Position numbers and translations under genes: made by a program | Part shown: piece after piece, positions 36,840-49,200 of the stretch | Position numbering within the stretch: position 1 is the stretch's first letter | Layout: each line of letters opens with the position of its first letter | Assembly (NCBI RefSeq): GCF_006539125.1 | Contig: NZ_BJMK01000001.1 | Span: 124,001-188,000, forward strand | Direction: 5' to 3' | DNA: 64,000 bases | From: Gluconobacter sphaericus NBRC 12467 | GTDB lineage: Bacteria; Pseudomonadota; Alphaproteobacteria; Acetobacterales; Acetobacteraceae | Notes under the pieces: model-generated | What the model saw: only the letters and a program-made list of their open reading frames with translations | What the model was told of the DNA's origin: nothing | Database searches by the model: none

Positions 36840-37589
36840 ATGGCCGGTCATTCACAGTTTAAAAACATTATGCACCGCAAGGGTGCGCAGGATGCTAAGC
36901 GCGCCAAGCAGTTTGCTAAGGTTCTGCGTGAAATTACGGTTGCGGTGCGCTCGGGTCTGCCCGAAGCTGCGTCCAACCCGCGTCTGCGTGCGGCGCTGTC
37001 CATGGCGCGTGAAGTCAACATGCCCAAGGACAATGTCGAGCGCGCCATCAAGAAGGCGTCTGGCACCGCAGGTGGCGATGATTACGTTGAAGTCCGTTAC
37101 GAGGGCTATGGCCCGGCTGGCGTTGCGATCATCGTGGAGGGTCTGACGGACAACCGCAACCGGACGGCCGGCGAAGTGCGTGCTGCGTTCTCCAAGCATG
37201 GCGGTTCGATGGGTGAGACGAACTCGGTTTCTTTCATGTTCCAGCGTCTGGGTGCCATTAGCTATCCGCTGGATGTCGCCTCCGAAGACGAAATGCTGGA
37301 AGCGGCGATCGAGGCAGGTGCAGATAATGCCGTGACCACCGAACAGGGTCACGAAGTGACCTGCGAGATGGAGAATTTCTTCGCCGTACGGGACGCTCTT
37401 GAAGCCCGTTTTGGTGAGCCGCAGTCGTCCAAGCTCGATTGGCGCCCGGAAAACAGCGTGACGCTGGATGAGGACAAGGCGCGGTCGGTCATGAAGCTGA
37501 TCGACGTGCTTGAAGACAATGACGACGTTCAGGCCGTCTACGCTAATTTCGACATTCCTGACGACGTGGCCGAGGCGCTGGCTGCTTGA
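36840..37589 (+). CDS. YebC/PmpR-family protein
   Basis: A 249-residue member of the YebC family: [20 protein letters not shown] at the start, then the NPRLRAAL and [11 protein letters not shown] blocks, and [16 protein letters not shown] near 81-96. Members have been described both as DNA-binding regulators and as factors that relieve ribosome stalling at proline stretches. Proline-rich products such as TolA are encoded nearby, but that link is only suggestive. It sits directly before ruvC in the order common in Alphaproteobacteria, with a four-base overlap to ruvC. Confidence 0.95.
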   Translation: MAGHSQFKNIMHRKGAQDAKRAKQFAKVLREITVAVRSGLPEAASNPRLRAALSMAREVNMPKDNVERAIKKASGTAGGDDYVEVRYEGYGPAGVAIIVEGLTDNRNRTAGEVRAAFSKHGGSMGETNSVSFMFQRLGAISYPLDVASEDEMLEAAIEAGADNAVTTEQGHEVTCEMENFFAVRDALEARFGEPQSSKLDWRPENSVTLDEDKARSVMKLIDVLEDNDDVQAVYANFDIPDDVAEALAA

Positions 37590-38092
37590 TCCGTCTGATG
37601 GGCATTGACCCCGGCCTGCGTTTTATGGGCTGGGGCATCATCGACGTGGACGGCAATCACCTGAAGCATGTGGCATCCGGGGTGATCGGGACCGATGGAT
37701 CCGAATCCGTGCCACTGCGCCTGTGCGAGCTGCATGGCGCACTTAAAAAGCTGATTCGCGAATATGCTCCGGCCGAGGCAGCTGTTGAGGAGACCTACGT
37801 GAACCGTAATGGCTCTTCGACTCTCAAGCTTGGCTATGCGCGTGGGGTTGCCCTGCTGACACCCGCCTATGAAGGGCTGCCGGTTGCGGAATACGGGGCG
37901 ATGACAGTTAAGAAATCTGTGGTTGGGACCGGGTCTGCGACCAAGGAGCAGGTGACGATGATGGTGAAGCGGCTTTTGCCTGGGGCAGAGATCCGCAAGG
38001 CTGATGCGTCCGATGCGCTCGCGGTTGCGATCTGTCATGCGCATCACCGTGCGAGTGCGGCGCATGTCGTGGCCGGAAAGCGCATGGCATGA
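37586..38092 (+). CDS. ruvC: Holliday junction resolvase RuvC
   Basis: Dimeric endonuclease that cuts Holliday junctions with RuvAB. The 168 residues begin with the RNase H-like strand [14 protein letters not shown], with the first catalytic Asp at residue 8. The VEETYVNRN segment near 67-75 carries a catalytic Glu, and [14 protein letters not shown] carries the last acidic pair. Translation probably starts at a TTG (37586) that overlaps the previous stop codon; the alternative is ATG at 37598, which would clip conserved residues near the first Asp. Confidence 0.96.
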   Translation: MIRLMGIDPGLRFMGWGIIDVDGNHLKHVASGVIGTDGSESVPLRLCELHGALKKLIREYAPAEAAVEETYVNRNGSSTLKLGYARGVALLTPAYEGLPVAEYGAMTVKKSVVGTGSATKEQVTMMVKRLLPGAEIRKADASDALAVAICHAHHRASAAHVVAGKRMA

Positions 38093-38691
38093 TCGGGCAA
38101 CTGACTGGACTTGTCGGGCAGATCGAGGGCGAGCGTTGCATCGTTGATGTCAATGGCGTGGGCTATGTGGTTTCGGCCTCGACCCGCACGCTGGCGACAT
38201 TGCCGCAGCCGCCTTCTGTGGCGCGCGTGTTGATCGAGACGATCGTGCGCGAGGATGCGATCCAGTTGTTTGGTTTTGCGACGACGGATGAGCGGGACTG
38301 GTTCCGTCTGCTGACGACCGTACAGGGTGTGGGCGCGAAAGTGGCGCTGGCGATCCTTTCGGCGAATAGTCCGGGTGAGCTTCTGCTGGCGATCAATGCC
38401 GGGGACAAAGGTTCGCTGACGCGGGCTGCGGGCGTAGGGCCGCGTCTGGCGGATCGTATTCTGAGCGAATTGCGCAACAAGGTTGCGAAAATGCCGGGCG
38501 GTGGCGGGACCGTATCCGCGCCAGGGATCGTCTCGGGTCCGAGTGTCGAGAATGATGCGTTGCTGGCACTGGCGGGGCTTGGGTTCCGTCGGGCTGAGGC
38601 ATGGCCGGTTCTGAGTAAAGTTCTGGCAGAGAACGAGAATGCGACGCTTGATCTGGCGATCCGTCTGAGCCTGAAGGATCTTGCGCGATGA
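38089..38691 (+). CDS. ruvA: Holliday junction branch migration protein RuvA
   Basis: Tetrameric DNA-binding subunit that loads RuvB at Holliday junctions. The 200 residues have the N-terminal OB-fold ([23 protein letters not shown] region), two helix-hairpin-helix motifs ([14 protein letters not shown] near 77-90 and [16 protein letters not shown] near 112-127), and a short C-terminal RuvB-contacting domain after a flexible linker. It overlaps ruvC and ruvB by four bases on each side. Confidence 0.97.
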   Translation: MIGQLTGLVGQIEGERCIVDVNGVGYVVSASTRTLATLPQPPSVARVLIETIVREDAIQLFGFATTDERDWFRLLTTVQGVGAKVALAILSANSPGELLLAINAGDKGSLTRAAGVGPRLADRILSELRNKVAKMPGGGGTVSAPGIVSGPSVENDALLALAGLGFRRAEAWPVLSKVLAENENATLDLAIRLSLKDLAR

Positions 38692-39737
38692 GTGATACCT
38701 ATCGCGAAACCGATCCGGCCCGTCAGCCAGAGGATACGGGCGAGGGCAGTCTGCGGCCTGAAACGCTTGCCGATTTTACGGGCCAGAAAGCAAGCCGCGA
38801 GAACCTGGCGATCTTCATCGAGGCCGCACGGGCGCGGGGCGAGGCACTGGATCATGTTCTGCTGCACGGGCCTCCGGGTCTGGGCAAGACGACGCTGGCG
38901 CAGATTGTGGCGCGGGAACTGGGAGTCGGGTTTCGGGCAACGTCTGGGCCGGTCATCCAGCGGGCGGGTGATCTGGCGGCGATCCTGACGAATCTCCAGC
39001 CGCGTGATGTGCTGTTTATTGACGAAATCCATCGTCTCCAGCCAGCGATCGAGGAAGTGCTCTATCCCGCGATGGAGGATTTCCAGCTCGATCTGATCAT
39101 TGGCGAAGGGCCTGCGGCCCGGTCTGTGCGGATTGATCTGGCGCCGTTTACGCTTGTCGCGGCTACTACGCGGGCGGGTCTGCTGGCAACGCCTCTGCGG
39201 GACCGGTTCGGGATCCCGCTGCGACTGGTATTTTATACGCCGGAAGAACTGCGGGCGATTGTTTCGCGCGGGGCTCTGAAGCTCGGGATGCGCTTGACGG
39301 ACGATGGGGCGGAAGAAATCGCCCGTCGTTCGCGCGGCACGCCCCGGATTGCCGGGCGTCTGCTGCGCCGCGTGCGGGATTTCGCGCTGGTGTCTAAGCA
39401 TGCGGTCGTGGATCGGGCGCTGGCGGATGCGGCTCTGGGACGACTTGAGGTCGATAACCGCGGTTTGGATGCGATGGACAGGCGCTATCTCAAGCGGATT
39501 GCCGAGCATCACCATGGTGGTCCAGTTGGAGTGGAAACGCTGGCGGCAGGACTTGCCGAAGCGCGCGATACGCTGGAAGACGTGATCGAGCCCTACCTGA
39601 TCCAGGAAGGGCTGGTTCTGAGAACGGCCCGCGGGCGGATGCTGGGTGAGGCGGGATGGCGCCATCTCGGCCTGACGCCGCCGGCGAGTCAGGTGGATCT
39701 GCTCTCCTCGCTGGAGCAGGACGACTCCGCGCCCTGA
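38688..39737 (+). CDS. ruvB: Holliday junction helicase RuvB
   Basis: Hexameric AAA+ motor for branch migration. In 349 residues: [11 protein letters not shown] near 23-33, Walker [10 protein letters not shown] at 61-69, Walker B FIDEIHR near 109-115, sensor GATTR-type segment (here AATTRAGLL), arginine-finger region [19 protein letters not shown], and the C-terminal winged helix ending at [14 protein letters not shown]. The last gene of the ruvCAB set; the ybgC-tol genes follow on the same strand. Confidence 0.97.
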   Translation: MSDTYRETDPARQPEDTGEGSLRPETLADFTGQKASRENLAIFIEAARARGEALDHVLLHGPPGLGKTTLAQIVARELGVGFRATSGPVIQRAGDLAAILTNLQPRDVLFIDEIHRLQPAIEEVLYPAMEDFQLDLIIGEGPAARSVRIDLAPFTLVAATTRAGLLATPLRDRFGIPLRLVFYTPEELRAIVSRGALKLGMRLTDDGAEEIARRSRGTPRIAGRLLRRVRDFALVSKHAVVDRALADAALGRLEVDNRGLDAMDRRYLKRIAEHHHGGPVGVETLAAGLAEARDTLEDVIEPYLIQEGLVLRTARGRMLGEAGWRHLGLTPPASQVDLLSSLEQDDSAP

Positions 39738-39788
39738 AAGATCCTGAACGCGGTTCGGGGGGTGGCGCACCATGTCTGGAGAGACAGT

Positions 39789-40214
39789 ATGGCTACGCAC
39801 AAGATCAGGTTTCGGGTTTATTACGAAGACACCGACGCCGGCGGCATCGTCTATCACGCGCGCTATCTGGGTTTTGCCGAACGTGCGCGGAGCGAGGCGA
39901 TGCGGGATGCAGATGCGTCCGTAACGGAGCTTCTGAACGATTTTGGACTGGTCTTCGTCGTGCGTCAGGCGGCGATCCGGTATCGCTCGCCACTCCGACT
40001 CGATGATGAAATGGAAATTGAGACGGCGCTGGACGCCATGACTCCGACGCGACTTAAACTTTGTCAGACTGTCCGGAATTATTCCGGGGATGGCGAAATC
40101 GCTACGGTTATCGATGTGGAACTGGCCTGTCTGAGTGCAGCTGACATGAAACCTGCCAAAATTCCGCCTCGGTGGCGTGATGCAGTGAGAAAACTGGAGG
40201 CAGGAGAGGTCTGA
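39789..40214 (+). CDS. ybgC: Tol-Pal system acyl-CoA thioesterase YbgC
   Basis: Hot-dog fold thioesterase of 141 residues that usually begins the tol-pal gene set. The active-site segment YYEDTDAGGIVYHARYL has the expected catalytic Asp16, and ERARSEAMR follows. YbgC hydrolyses acyl-CoA and in some bacteria contacts phospholipid synthesis enzymes; its exact task with Tol-Pal is open. The ATG at 39789 was chosen because GGAGAG lies just upstream and the fold starts there. Confidence 0.93.
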   Translation: MATHKIRFRVYYEDTDAGGIVYHARYLGFAERARSEAMRDADASVTELLNDFGLVFVVRQAAIRYRSPLRLDDEMEIETALDAMTPTRLKLCQTVRNYSGDGEIATVIDVELACLSAADMKPAKIPPRWRDAVRKLEAGEV

Positions 40215-40291
40215 CCCACTTTCCTGTTTCGTCATGAAGTGCAATGGAGAGTCCTGACCCGCAAGGGACAGGATCTGTACAGGAGAGAACA

Positions 40292-41035
40292 GTGGATCAT
40301 GAGGTAAGTTCGAGTGCGCTTGGGGCGGTCGGTGCGGCCGGTCTTTCGCCTCTGGACCTGTTCCTGCACGCCTCCATCGTTGTAAAGCTGGTGATGCTGG
40401 GGCTGCTGCTGTGCAGCGCTGGCGTATGGGCGATCATTGCGGAAAAAATCATTCTCATCCGTCGCGTTAATCGTGAAGCGACCGAGTTCGAGGACCGTTT
40501 TTGGTCAGGCGGATCACTCGATGACCTTTACGAATCTGATGGCGCACGTCCCACGCATCCGATGGCAGCTGTGTTCGGTGCAGCCATGGGTGAGTGGCGC
40601 CGCTCCGCGCGGATCGGCGGGATCGACCTGTCGCGGGGTGGTGTGCGTGAACGCGTAGATCGCGCCATCGACATCACCGTCATGCGTGAAAACGACCGCC
40701 TGACGCGCCGTCTGATCTTCCTGGCGACGATTGGCCCGGTGGCGCCGTTCGTCGGTCTGTTCGGAACAGTCTGGGGCATCATGCATTCCTTCGCGTCCAT
40801 CGCGCAGATGCACAACACAAATCTTTCGGTCGTGGCGCCTGGTATTTCCGAAGCCCTGTTCGCCACGGCGATTGGCCTCGTAACGGCTATTCCGGCCTAT
40901 ATCGCCTATAATGGTCTGAGCAATTCCTTCGAGAAGTTTGCTGACCGTATGGAAGCCTTCGGTACGGAGTTCGCCGCCATCCTGTCACGTCAGTCCGAGG
41001 AACGTGCGGACGATACGACCGGCGGAAAGGCCTGA
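40292..41035 (+). CDS. tolQ: Tol-Pal system protein TolQ
   Basis: Inner-membrane channel subunit of the TolQR motor (MotA/ExbB family) that uses the proton gradient to energise TolA during cell constriction. In 247 residues there are three transmembrane helices (about 24-46, 145-170 and 185-210), with the family block [15 protein letters not shown] in the second. The start is the GTG at 40292: AGGAG at 40281-40285 lies 6 bases upstream. The frame extends further upstream, but without a better ribosome site. Confidence 0.95.
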   Translation: MDHEVSSSALGAVGAAGLSPLDLFLHASIVVKLVMLGLLLCSAGVWAIIAEKIILIRRVNREATEFEDRFWSGGSLDDLYESDGARPTHPMAAVFGAAMGEWRRSARIGGIDLSRGGVRERVDRAIDITVMRENDRLTRRLIFLATIGPVAPFVGLFGTVWGIMHSFASIAQMHNTNLSVVAPGISEALFATAIGLVTAIPAYIAYNGLSNSFEKFADRMEAFGTEFAAILSRQSEERADDTTGGKA

Positions 41036-41038
41036 GCC

Positions 41039-41479
<441 letters not shown>

Positions 41480-41491
41480 GAGGCTTCTGCC

Positions 41492-42487
41492 GTGGTCCGT
41501 CCACGCCGCTCTGATAACAGGCGCTTTCGTCATGCGCTTTACGGATCAGCCGCCATTCATCTGGGGCTGATCGCGTATCTGCTTGTGCAGATTCCCCCCG
41601 AAAAACCACCCGAGCCGCCCGAGCCGCCCACGGTTCAGATGGAGTTCGAGCAGGCAGGGCCGCCGACCCATCCGGTCAAGGGCGATCATCCGGCGCCTGC
41701 GCCCGCTCCGGCCCCCGCACCTGTGAAAAACGAGGCACCTCCTGCCCCGACGCCGCCTTTGAAGGCGCCGACGGAAGAGCCGCCGCCGCCGCCGCCGCCG
41801 CCTCAACCCGTGCCGCCACCGCCGGAGACGCCGCCGCAAAAGCTGCCGGACATCAAGCTGCCGCCGAAGGTGACGGATGAGTCGCCCGAGCCTGTGCCAG
41901 CGTCGCCGCCCAAACCTTCACCGCCGTCCAAATCGACGATGGTCGCGCCGCCAAGTCCGCAGACGCAGAAGGCCGATAAGCTGCCGGATATGCCGAAATT
42001 CTCGCATATGACGCAGCCAAATGCGGCAAAGAAAACGGAAGCCGACAGCCATTCGCTGCTGGCGACGCTGGATAATTTCCGCGCCGATCAGAAGCAGACC
42101 CATGCGCCCACTGCAAAAGCGAATCCGCCGCAGGGCGGTGCGCCGAACGGGGGCGGTGTGCCGAACGGCGACATCACCAAGTCGCTCTCCATGGCGGATC
42201 AGAAAGCCATCGGTGGTTCCGTGCGTCGTTGCTACACGGAAGATACTGAGGCACGGAATTATGCGAGCTTTGTCGCGCATATGGTCGTGACCGTCGATGC
42301 GACCGGTGAGGCGCGGATTGTCAAATTTGCGCCTGATACGGCTGCGAAAATGGCCTCCGACCCGTCTTACCGCGTTCTGGCGGAGCGGGCGCGGGATGCG
42401 GTGCTGAGCCCCACCTGTGCTCATCTGCCCATTCCCTCCAAGATGCTTGGTCAGACGCATGAACTGCGTTTTGTCTTCAGGCCGTAA
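41492..42487 (+). CDS. tolA: TolA-like protein of the Tol-Pal system
   Basis: Links the TolQR motor to Pal/TolB in the outer membrane. The 331 residues have an N-terminal transmembrane helix (about 13-32) and a long Pro/Ala/Lys-rich middle (about 33-190), with proline runs near residues 96-112. The C-terminal domain (about 225-331, GSVRRCYTEDTEARNYASFV onward) is TonB/TolA-like. The middle is more proline-rich and less helical than the coiled-coil of E. coli TolA, as is common in Alphaproteobacteria. It starts with GTG 12 bases after tolR. Confidence 0.9.
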   Translation: MVRPRRSDNRRFRHALYGSAAIHLGLIAYLLVQIPPEKPPEPPEPPTVQMEFEQAGPPTHPVKGDHPAPAPAPAPAPVKNEAPPAPTPPLKAPTEEPPPPPPPPQPVPPPPETPPQKLPDIKLPPKVTDESPEPVPASPPKPSPPSKSTMVAPPSPQTQKADKLPDMPKFSHMTQPNAAKKTEADSHSLLATLDNFRADQKQTHAPTAKANPPQGGAPNGGGVPNGDITKSLSMADQKAIGGSVRRCYTEDTEARNYASFVAHMVVTVDATGEARIVKFAPDTAAKMASDPSYRVLAERARDAVLSPTCAHLPIPSKMLGQTHELRFVFRP

Positions 42488-42503
42488 TCCACGAGGAAGT
42501 CTC

Positions 42504-43865
42504 ATGTCCTTCATTCCCGATACCGACGCCGAGGCCCTGAGCGCGCTGTTTTCGCGCCGCTCCGTTCTGGGAGCCACCGCTGCTGGTGGTCTTCTGGCGA
42601 CGCCTCTGGCGGCTTTTGCGCAGTCCGCTGGGGCTTCTGGCCCCGGTGAAGCTGAAATCACCGTCGATCAGGCCCGTCAGGAGCCGATCCCCATCGTCAT
42701 CCCGAATTTCGGGGCGGGTCTGGGTGAGCAGATTTCCGGTGTCATCACGTCCGATCTGAATGGCACCGGCCTGTTCAAGGTCATGAGCGGCAACGTGCCG
42801 CCCGGCTCTACACCGGATTTCAGCGCGCTCAAGGCACAGGGGGCCCGTGCTGCCGTGGCCGGTCAGGCGATCGGTTCAGGCAGCGTGCGCGTCGAGATGC
42901 GTCTGTGGGATGTGCTTTCCGGCCAGCAGCTTCAGGGCACGGCCTATACGGCTTCGACGTCCAACTGGCGCCGGATCGCGCATATCATTGCTGATGTGAT
43001 TTATGAGCGGATGCTGGGTGAGAAGGGTTATTTTGATACCCGCATTGCCTATATTGCTCGCACCGGTCCCCGGCATCACCAGATCACCCGTCTGGCTCTG
43101 ATGGATCAGGATGGCGCCAACGAGCGCATGCTGACAAACGGCGAGTGGCTGACGCTGACTCCGCGTTTCAATCCGGTGCGCGACCAGATCGCGTTCATGT
43201 CCTACGCCAACAACCGTCCTCGCGTGTATCTGTTCGACCTGGCTTCTGGCCGTCAGCAGATTTTGGGTGAGTTTGCGGGCATATCTTTTGCGCCGCGCTT
43301 CTCGCCGACGGGTGGATCGGTCGTATTGTCCGCCACGCGCGGCGGTGGGTCTGACATCTTTGTGGTTGATCTGGCGTCCCGTGCGAAGCGGCAGATCACC
43401 AATTCCAATGGCGCGATCGACACCAGTCCCTGCTTCAGCCCGGATGGCAGCCAGATTGTGTTTAACTCCGATCGTGGTGGCAGCCCGCAGCTCTATATCA
43501 TGAGTGCGTCCGGCGGAGCGGCAAAGCGGATTTCCTACGGTAATGGTCAGTATGGTTCGCCGGTCTGGTCTCCTCGTGGAGACCTGATCGCCTTTACCAG
43601 GATTGGCAGCGGCGGCTTCTCGCTCGGTGTTATGAACCCTGATGGTACGGGTGAACGTATCCTAACGCAGGGCTTTACGGTGGATGGGGCCACGTTCTGC
43701 CCGAATGGTCGTGTTCTTGCGTTCTGTCGTCAGAGCGCGTCCGGGGCAGGCGGTGCGGGCTTCGCGTCCGGTATTGGTACGATCGATATTACGGGCTTTA
43801 ACGAGCGTCCGATCCGGATCTCGACGGGTGCGTCCGACCCGGCCTGGTCGCCGCGCAACGGCTGA
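42504..43865 (+). CDS. tolB: Tol-Pal system protein TolB
   Basis: Periplasmic beta-propeller that cycles between Pal and TolA. The 453 residues comprise an N-terminal domain (about 50-190) and a six-bladed propeller (about 200-450). PD40-like repeats such as FSPTGGSVVLSATRGGGSDIF and FSPDGSQIVFNSDRGGSPQLY are visible. The N-terminus carries a twin-arginine-like signal: SRRSVLGATAAGGLLA with Arg18-Arg19 and a cleavage site near AAFA; TolB in other bacteria uses Sec. The start at 42504 follows GAGGAAG. A strong terminator comes after the gene. Confidence 0.95.
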   Translation: MSFIPDTDAEALSALFSRRSVLGATAAGGLLATPLAAFAQSAGASGPGEAEITVDQARQEPIPIVIPNFGAGLGEQISGVITSDLNGTGLFKVMSGNVPPGSTPDFSALKAQGARAAVAGQAIGSGSVRVEMRLWDVLSGQQLQGTAYTASTSNWRRIAHIIADVIYERMLGEKGYFDTRIAYIARTGPRHHQITRLALMDQDGANERMLTNGEWLTLTPRFNPVRDQIAFMSYANNRPRVYLFDLASGRQQILGEFAGISFAPRFSPTGGSVVLSATRGGGSDIFVVDLASRAKRQITNSNGAIDTSPCFSPDGSQIVFNSDRGGSPQLYIMSASGGAAKRISYGNGQYGSPVWSPRGDLIAFTRIGSGGFSLGVMNPDGTGERILTQGFTVDGATFCPNGRVLAFCRQSASGAGGAGFASGIGTIDITGFNERPIRISTGASDPAWSPRNG

Positions 43866-43873
43866 GGTTAGGC

Positions 43874-43904
43874 TCCGCGCTTTCGGTTTGAAAGCGCGGA
43901 TTTT
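43874..43904 (+). terminator. Rho-independent terminator after tolB
   Basis: An 11-bp perfect stem (43874-43884 with 43890-43900), loop GGTTT, then TTTT. It separates tolB from pal, so pal needs its own promoter. Confidence 0.85.
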
Positions 43905-44352
43905 CAGGGGTGGAAAAACCCGTTTCATAGAGTCCCATTGCTGTGTTGATTCGGTCTGTAGCCGTCGGGGCTATGTAGATCGGTTCTCGATGCTACGCCT
44001 GTAGCGCTTGGCTGCCACGCGGACAGTGCATGTATTCAAACTGTAAAACTTCAATTGTGAGACGAGTATGGCGAAATTCTGCCATATTCGTCAGATCCGG
44101 TGTGACATTTCTGCCGAGTTTTCTGGTTCCGAAACTGAATCGAACTTTCCGGCCCTGGCCAACGTTAACACGACACTTGACCCATGATTTGAGTCATGAG
44201 TATGGGCGCTTATGGCCACTGATTTTCAGGTGCGGCACGCAGGGATCGGAACCGAATCCTGCATGTTCCGGTCTGGAAAAAAGTGGTCCGGAATAACGCG
44301 GCATTTTCCGCATCCGGTTCCTGAAATGGGGCCGTTCTCAGGATTGAGACAC
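43905..44352 (+). other. Long leader or intergenic region before pal
   Basis: A gap of 448 bases. I see no convincing gene. It holds several weak hairpins, including a 6-bp TATGGC/GCCATA repeat around 44066-44088, and a possible promoter (44177-44206). A small RNA or a long 5' leader of pal is possible but unsupported. Confidence 0.4.
44177..44206 (+). promoter_or_regulatory. Possible pal promoter
   Basis: TTGACC, an 18-base spacer and TATGGG. Because a terminator ends tolB transcription, pal should have its own promoter; this is the best candidate by eye, about 145 bases before the start. Confidence 0.28.
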
Positions 44353-44832
44353 ATGAAGTTCAAGGTATTTGGCGCGCTCGGTCTGGCGCTTGTTCTCGCA
44401 GCCTGTTCCAACGGCAACACCAACAAGGGTGACAGCAACGGTGCTGGCGCCGTCGCTCAGGAAGCCGGCCCGATCCCCGGCAGCGAAGCCGATCTGGTTG
44501 CCAACGTTGGCGACCGCGTTTTCTATGAGCTGAATCAGTCGCAGCTCAGTGAAGAAGCCCGCGCAACGCTGGACAAGCAGGTTGCATGGCTCGCCAAGTA
44601 CCCGCAGGTTAGCATTCAGGTTGCTGGTAACTGCGATGACCGCGGCACGGAAGAGTACAACATTGCTCTCGGCCAGCGTCGTGCAAACGCAGCACGCGAT
44701 TATCTGGTCGCCAAGGGCGTGAGCGCTTCGCGCATCACCACGATTTCCTACGGTAAGGACCGTCCGACTGCCGATGGTGATGACGAGCAGTCCTGGGCCC
44801 AGAACCGTAACGCCATTACGTCTGTTCGCTGA
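44353..44832 (+). CDS. pal: Peptidoglycan-associated lipoprotein Pal
   Basis: Outer-membrane lipoprotein that anchors the envelope to peptidoglycan. The 159 residues begin with a lipoprotein signal and lipobox LAAC (Cys18). The OmpA-like domain covers about 50-159. The peptidoglycan-binding block reads VAGNCDDRGTEEYNIALGQR, where most Pal proteins have EGHADERGTREYN; the change of His to Asn and the extra Cys are noteworthy but within the family's variation. YGKDRP and ending ITSVR fit. It is flanked by terminators, so it is probably expressed alone. Confidence 0.95.
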   Translation: MKFKVFGALGLALVLAACSNGNTNKGDSNGAGAVAQEAGPIPGSEADLVANVGDRVFYELNQSQLSEEARATLDKQVAWLAKYPQVSIQVAGNCDDRGTEEYNIALGQRRANAARDYLVAKGVSASRITTISYGKDRPTADGDDEQSWAQNRNAITSVR

Positions 44833-44868
44833 ACCGACGTTTCAGGCCTGACGGACTGGGATGATGAG

Positions 44869-44903
44869 CGGCCGGGGGATTATCCCCCGGCCGTTTCTGT
44901 TTT
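44869..44903 (+). terminator. Rho-independent terminator after pal
   Basis: An 11-bp GC-rich perfect stem (44869-44879 with 44883-44893), a TTA loop, and a T-rich tail TTTCTGTTTT. Confidence 0.88.
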
Positions 44904-44975
44904 ATGACTGGGCCATGTCGCACGCGAGACCTGCCTGCGTGCTCGTGACCGTGAGTTTGTCTCAGGAGATCCGTT

Positions 44976-45842
44976 ATGGTGCTGTCCCGTTCCCTACGTG
45001 CCGTCTTTCTGGGCACGGCTCTTTCCGTCCTGTCGCCCGTCGTCGCGGCGCTGGCTCAGGATGCTCCTGACAGCGGGGAAATTTCTTCACGCGAAGCCAT
45101 TGCCCTTCAGGATCAGATTGCATCCCTGCGGCAGCAACTCTCTCAGGTTCAGAACGGTGGGGGGCTCGCTGCGCCAAGTGCGACGGCGGCTCCGCAGGCT
45201 TCGAGCGCAGATGGTAATCTGACGGCGCAGCTTTTAGAGCGTGTTTCGGCTCTGGAAGAGCAGAACCGCCAGATGCGGGGCGAACTGGATCAGCTCAGCA
45301 ATTCCGTCCGGGACAATCAGGCCAGCGTGTCCAAGCAGATTTCGGACATGCAGTTCGCGTCCCAGAATGGCGGGGGATCACCGGCCTCGGCTCCTGTTAA
45401 AGCCGCCACCGAGGAAAAGGCATCTGCCCCTGCTGCAGAGGCCGCCGAGCAGCCGAAGACGGCTCTGGATGCCCTGAAGGTCGGAAACGCTTCTCTGCAT
45501 TCGGGCAATTACACGGATGCGGAAAGCAATGCCCGCTTCGCCATCAAGACGGCGCACAGCGTGGCCGGCAAGATGGATGCTCAGTTTCTGTTGGCTCAGT
45601 CCCTGGCCGGGCAGAAGCAGTACCGTCAGTCTGCCGTTGCCTATTACGACGCTTATACCAAGGCGCCTAAGTCCCTGAAGGCCCAGGACTCTTTGCTCGG
45701 CGTAGCGGCATCGATGCTGGCGCTCGGGGATAAGGGATCGGCCTGTCAGGCGCTGGATAAGCTCAAGACCGAGTTCCCCGTCCCCGCGCCGCGTGTGAAG
45801 ACGGCCGAGACGACATTCCGGAGCCGTGCCGCCTGTCACTGA
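44976..45842 (+). CDS. cpoB: Cell division coordinator CpoB (YbgF)
   Basis: Periplasmic protein that couples peptidoglycan synthesis with Tol-driven outer-membrane constriction. The 288 residues have a signal peptide (about 1-28, ALAQ), a coiled-coil region (about 38-125 with [18 protein letters not shown] and [19 protein letters not shown]), a linker and C-terminal TPR repeats (about 165-285: [32 protein letters not shown]). It completes the tol-pal set. It has its own position after the pal terminator. Confidence 0.93.
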   Translation: MVLSRSLRAVFLGTALSVLSPVVAALAQDAPDSGEISSREAIALQDQIASLRQQLSQVQNGGGLAAPSATAAPQASSADGNLTAQLLERVSALEEQNRQMRGELDQLSNSVRDNQASVSKQISDMQFASQNGGGSPASAPVKAATEEKASAPAAEAAEQPKTALDALKVGNASLHSGNYTDAESNARFAIKTAHSVAGKMDAQFLLAQSLAGQKQYRQSAVAYYDAYTKAPKSLKAQDSLLGVAASMLALGDKGSACQALDKLKTEFPVPAPRVKTAETTFRSRAACH

Positions 45843-45865
45843 GCGATGTCTTGCTGAGCTCGGGG

Positions 45866-47101
45866 ATGGAGCATCCGGTCGGGGAGCAGGAGTTTGCCGA
45901 TCGAATGGCCCGGTTTGGTCCGTGGCCACCCGATATCGATGATGCGCCGGTCGGACTGGCTGTCTCGGGGGGCGCCGATTCCATGGCGCTCGCGTTTCTG
46001 GCCCGTCGCTGGCGGCGAAATGTCGTGGCGTTCGTTGTGGACCATGCTTTGCGCCCTGAGTCCGCTACCGAAGCGCAGCTGACGGTTCATCGTCTTGCCA
46101 CGATGAACGTGAAGGCACGGCTTCTGACGCTTGCGCCGTTTCCGAAAGGCCGAATGCAGGAGCGCGCACGCCGAGCCCGGTTCGAAGCTCTTGAGGCGGC
46201 CTGTGTTCTGGAAGGCTGTCTGGATCTGCTGGTTGCGCATCATGCTGGTGATCAGGACGAAACGGTGTGGATGCGGCATCTGCGGGCGAGTGGCCCCCTG
46301 GGGCTGAGCGGCATACAGCCTGTTTCTGTTCGCGGACGCGTCCGGCTCGTCCGGCCGCTTCTTACGTTTCCCACAACGCGTTTGCGCCTGACGCTGCAAG
46401 CAGAAAACCTGCCTTGGATCGAGGATCCATCGAACGCCAACCGGCGTTTCGAGCGTGTTCGTCTGCGACAGGACCTGACGCCTGAGCAGAGACAGGAAGC
46501 TCGCGCTTTGCAACAGGTTGCCCTGCAGGAGCGTCAGTGCCTTGAGACGGAGCTGGTGGGGCAGCTTGGGCGCCATGCTGTCTGGCATGCGCAGGGCTGG
46601 GTCTTCCTTGGGCAGCAGGGAGTGGATGAAGAGGCCCTGTCTGTTTTGATCCGGCTGGTTTCAGGGAGTGCTTATCGTCCGGGGCGTGAGGCTGTGCAGA
46701 CCCTGATGACGCACGGATATGGAACACTGTCAGGGGTTCAGGTCCGGCCGGCGGGGCGCTTTGGGAACGGGATCATTCTGGTGCGGGAGGAAAGAGCGCT
46801 TGGTCCGTCCGTCCCTGCGAATGCCGGCGCGGTGTGGGATGGACGCTGGCGCCTTCTGTCCTGCGATGTTCCACAGGGGAGTCTGATCGGGCCTCTGGGG
46901 GACGCGGTTCATGTGCTGGATCTGCGCAGGCTGGGCGTGCCGTATGCGGTTGCCCGCTGCCTTCCGGGCGTATGGCATGAGGGGCGACTGGTTTTTGGAC
47001 CGCGTCTTGGGGAGATGGCTTGGGGCGGATTTGCCGGTGAGGCGGATTTTGTCTGGGCGTCCGGTGTTCCTGCGACAGGAGAAAATCATTTCAGGACGTA
47101 A
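45866..47101 (+). CDS. tilS: tRNA(Ile)-lysidine synthase
   Basis: Modifies C34 of tRNA-Ile(CAU) with lysine so that it reads AUA and is charged with Ile. The N-type ATP pyrophosphatase PP-loop SGGADS is at residues 34-39, then DHALRPES near 58-65, and the catalytic domain continues to about 210. The C-terminal part is more variable, as usual. The ATG at 45866 is a cautious choice; a TTG at 45851 is in frame. The position between cpoB and ftsH is conserved in Alphaproteobacteria. Confidence 0.92.
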   Translation: MEHPVGEQEFADRMARFGPWPPDIDDAPVGLAVSGGADSMALAFLARRWRRNVVAFVVDHALRPESATEAQLTVHRLATMNVKARLLTLAPFPKGRMQERARRARFEALEAACVLEGCLDLLVAHHAGDQDETVWMRHLRASGPLGLSGIQPVSVRGRVRLVRPLLTFPTTRLRLTLQAENLPWIEDPSNANRRFERVRLRQDLTPEQRQEARALQQVALQERQCLETELVGQLGRHAVWHAQGWVFLGQQGVDEEALSVLIRLVSGSAYRPGREAVQTLMTHGYGTLSGVQVRPAGRFGNGIILVREERALGPSVPANAGAVWDGRWRLLSCDVPQGSLIGPLGDAVHVLDLRRLGVPYAVARCLPGVWHEGRLVFGPRLGEMAWGGFAGEADFVWASGVPATGENHFRT

Positions 47102-47112
47102 AAAGATCTTCA

Positions 47113-47133
47113 AAAACGCAAGAAATGCGTTTT
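47113..47133 (+). terminator. Hairpin with T-run after tilS
   Basis: An 8-bp A/T-flanked stem (47113-47120 with 47126-47133) and 5-nt loop; the second arm ends in TTTT. It is a modest rho-independent terminator between tilS and ftsH. Confidence 0.5.
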
Positions 47134-47272
47134 CCTGCCCCCGATGGGGTAGGATCGTGGACGCGGAGGCTTATGTTATGAAGTCAACGCAGAATGTGAC
47201 CGGTCGGCCAGTTGTGACGGGGGTTCCCGAGCCGCATCTGACGGAACAGTCTGAAGGACGACAGAGAGCGAG

Positions 47273-49177
<1,905 letters not shown>

Positions 49178-49200
49178 TCAGGCAGCCAAACGCACCAACG

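Noticed and set aside
38163-40244. 693-codon minus frame opposite ruvA, ruvB and ybgC
   Set aside because: It spans three well-defined genes on the other strand and has no domain of its own.
41690-41850. Repetitive DNA in tolA that might look like a tandem repeat element
   Set aside because: It is in frame and encodes the Pro/Ala-rich linker of TolA; not a mobile or CRISPR repeat.
44162-44182. Possible CtrA box (TTAA and TTGA) upstream of pal
   Set aside because: The spacer is 8 rather than 7 bases and the second half-site is imperfect.
47133-47150. CCCC-GAT-GGGG motif upstream of ftsH as a heat-shock promoter
   Set aside because: No matching -35 element at proper spacing is visible.
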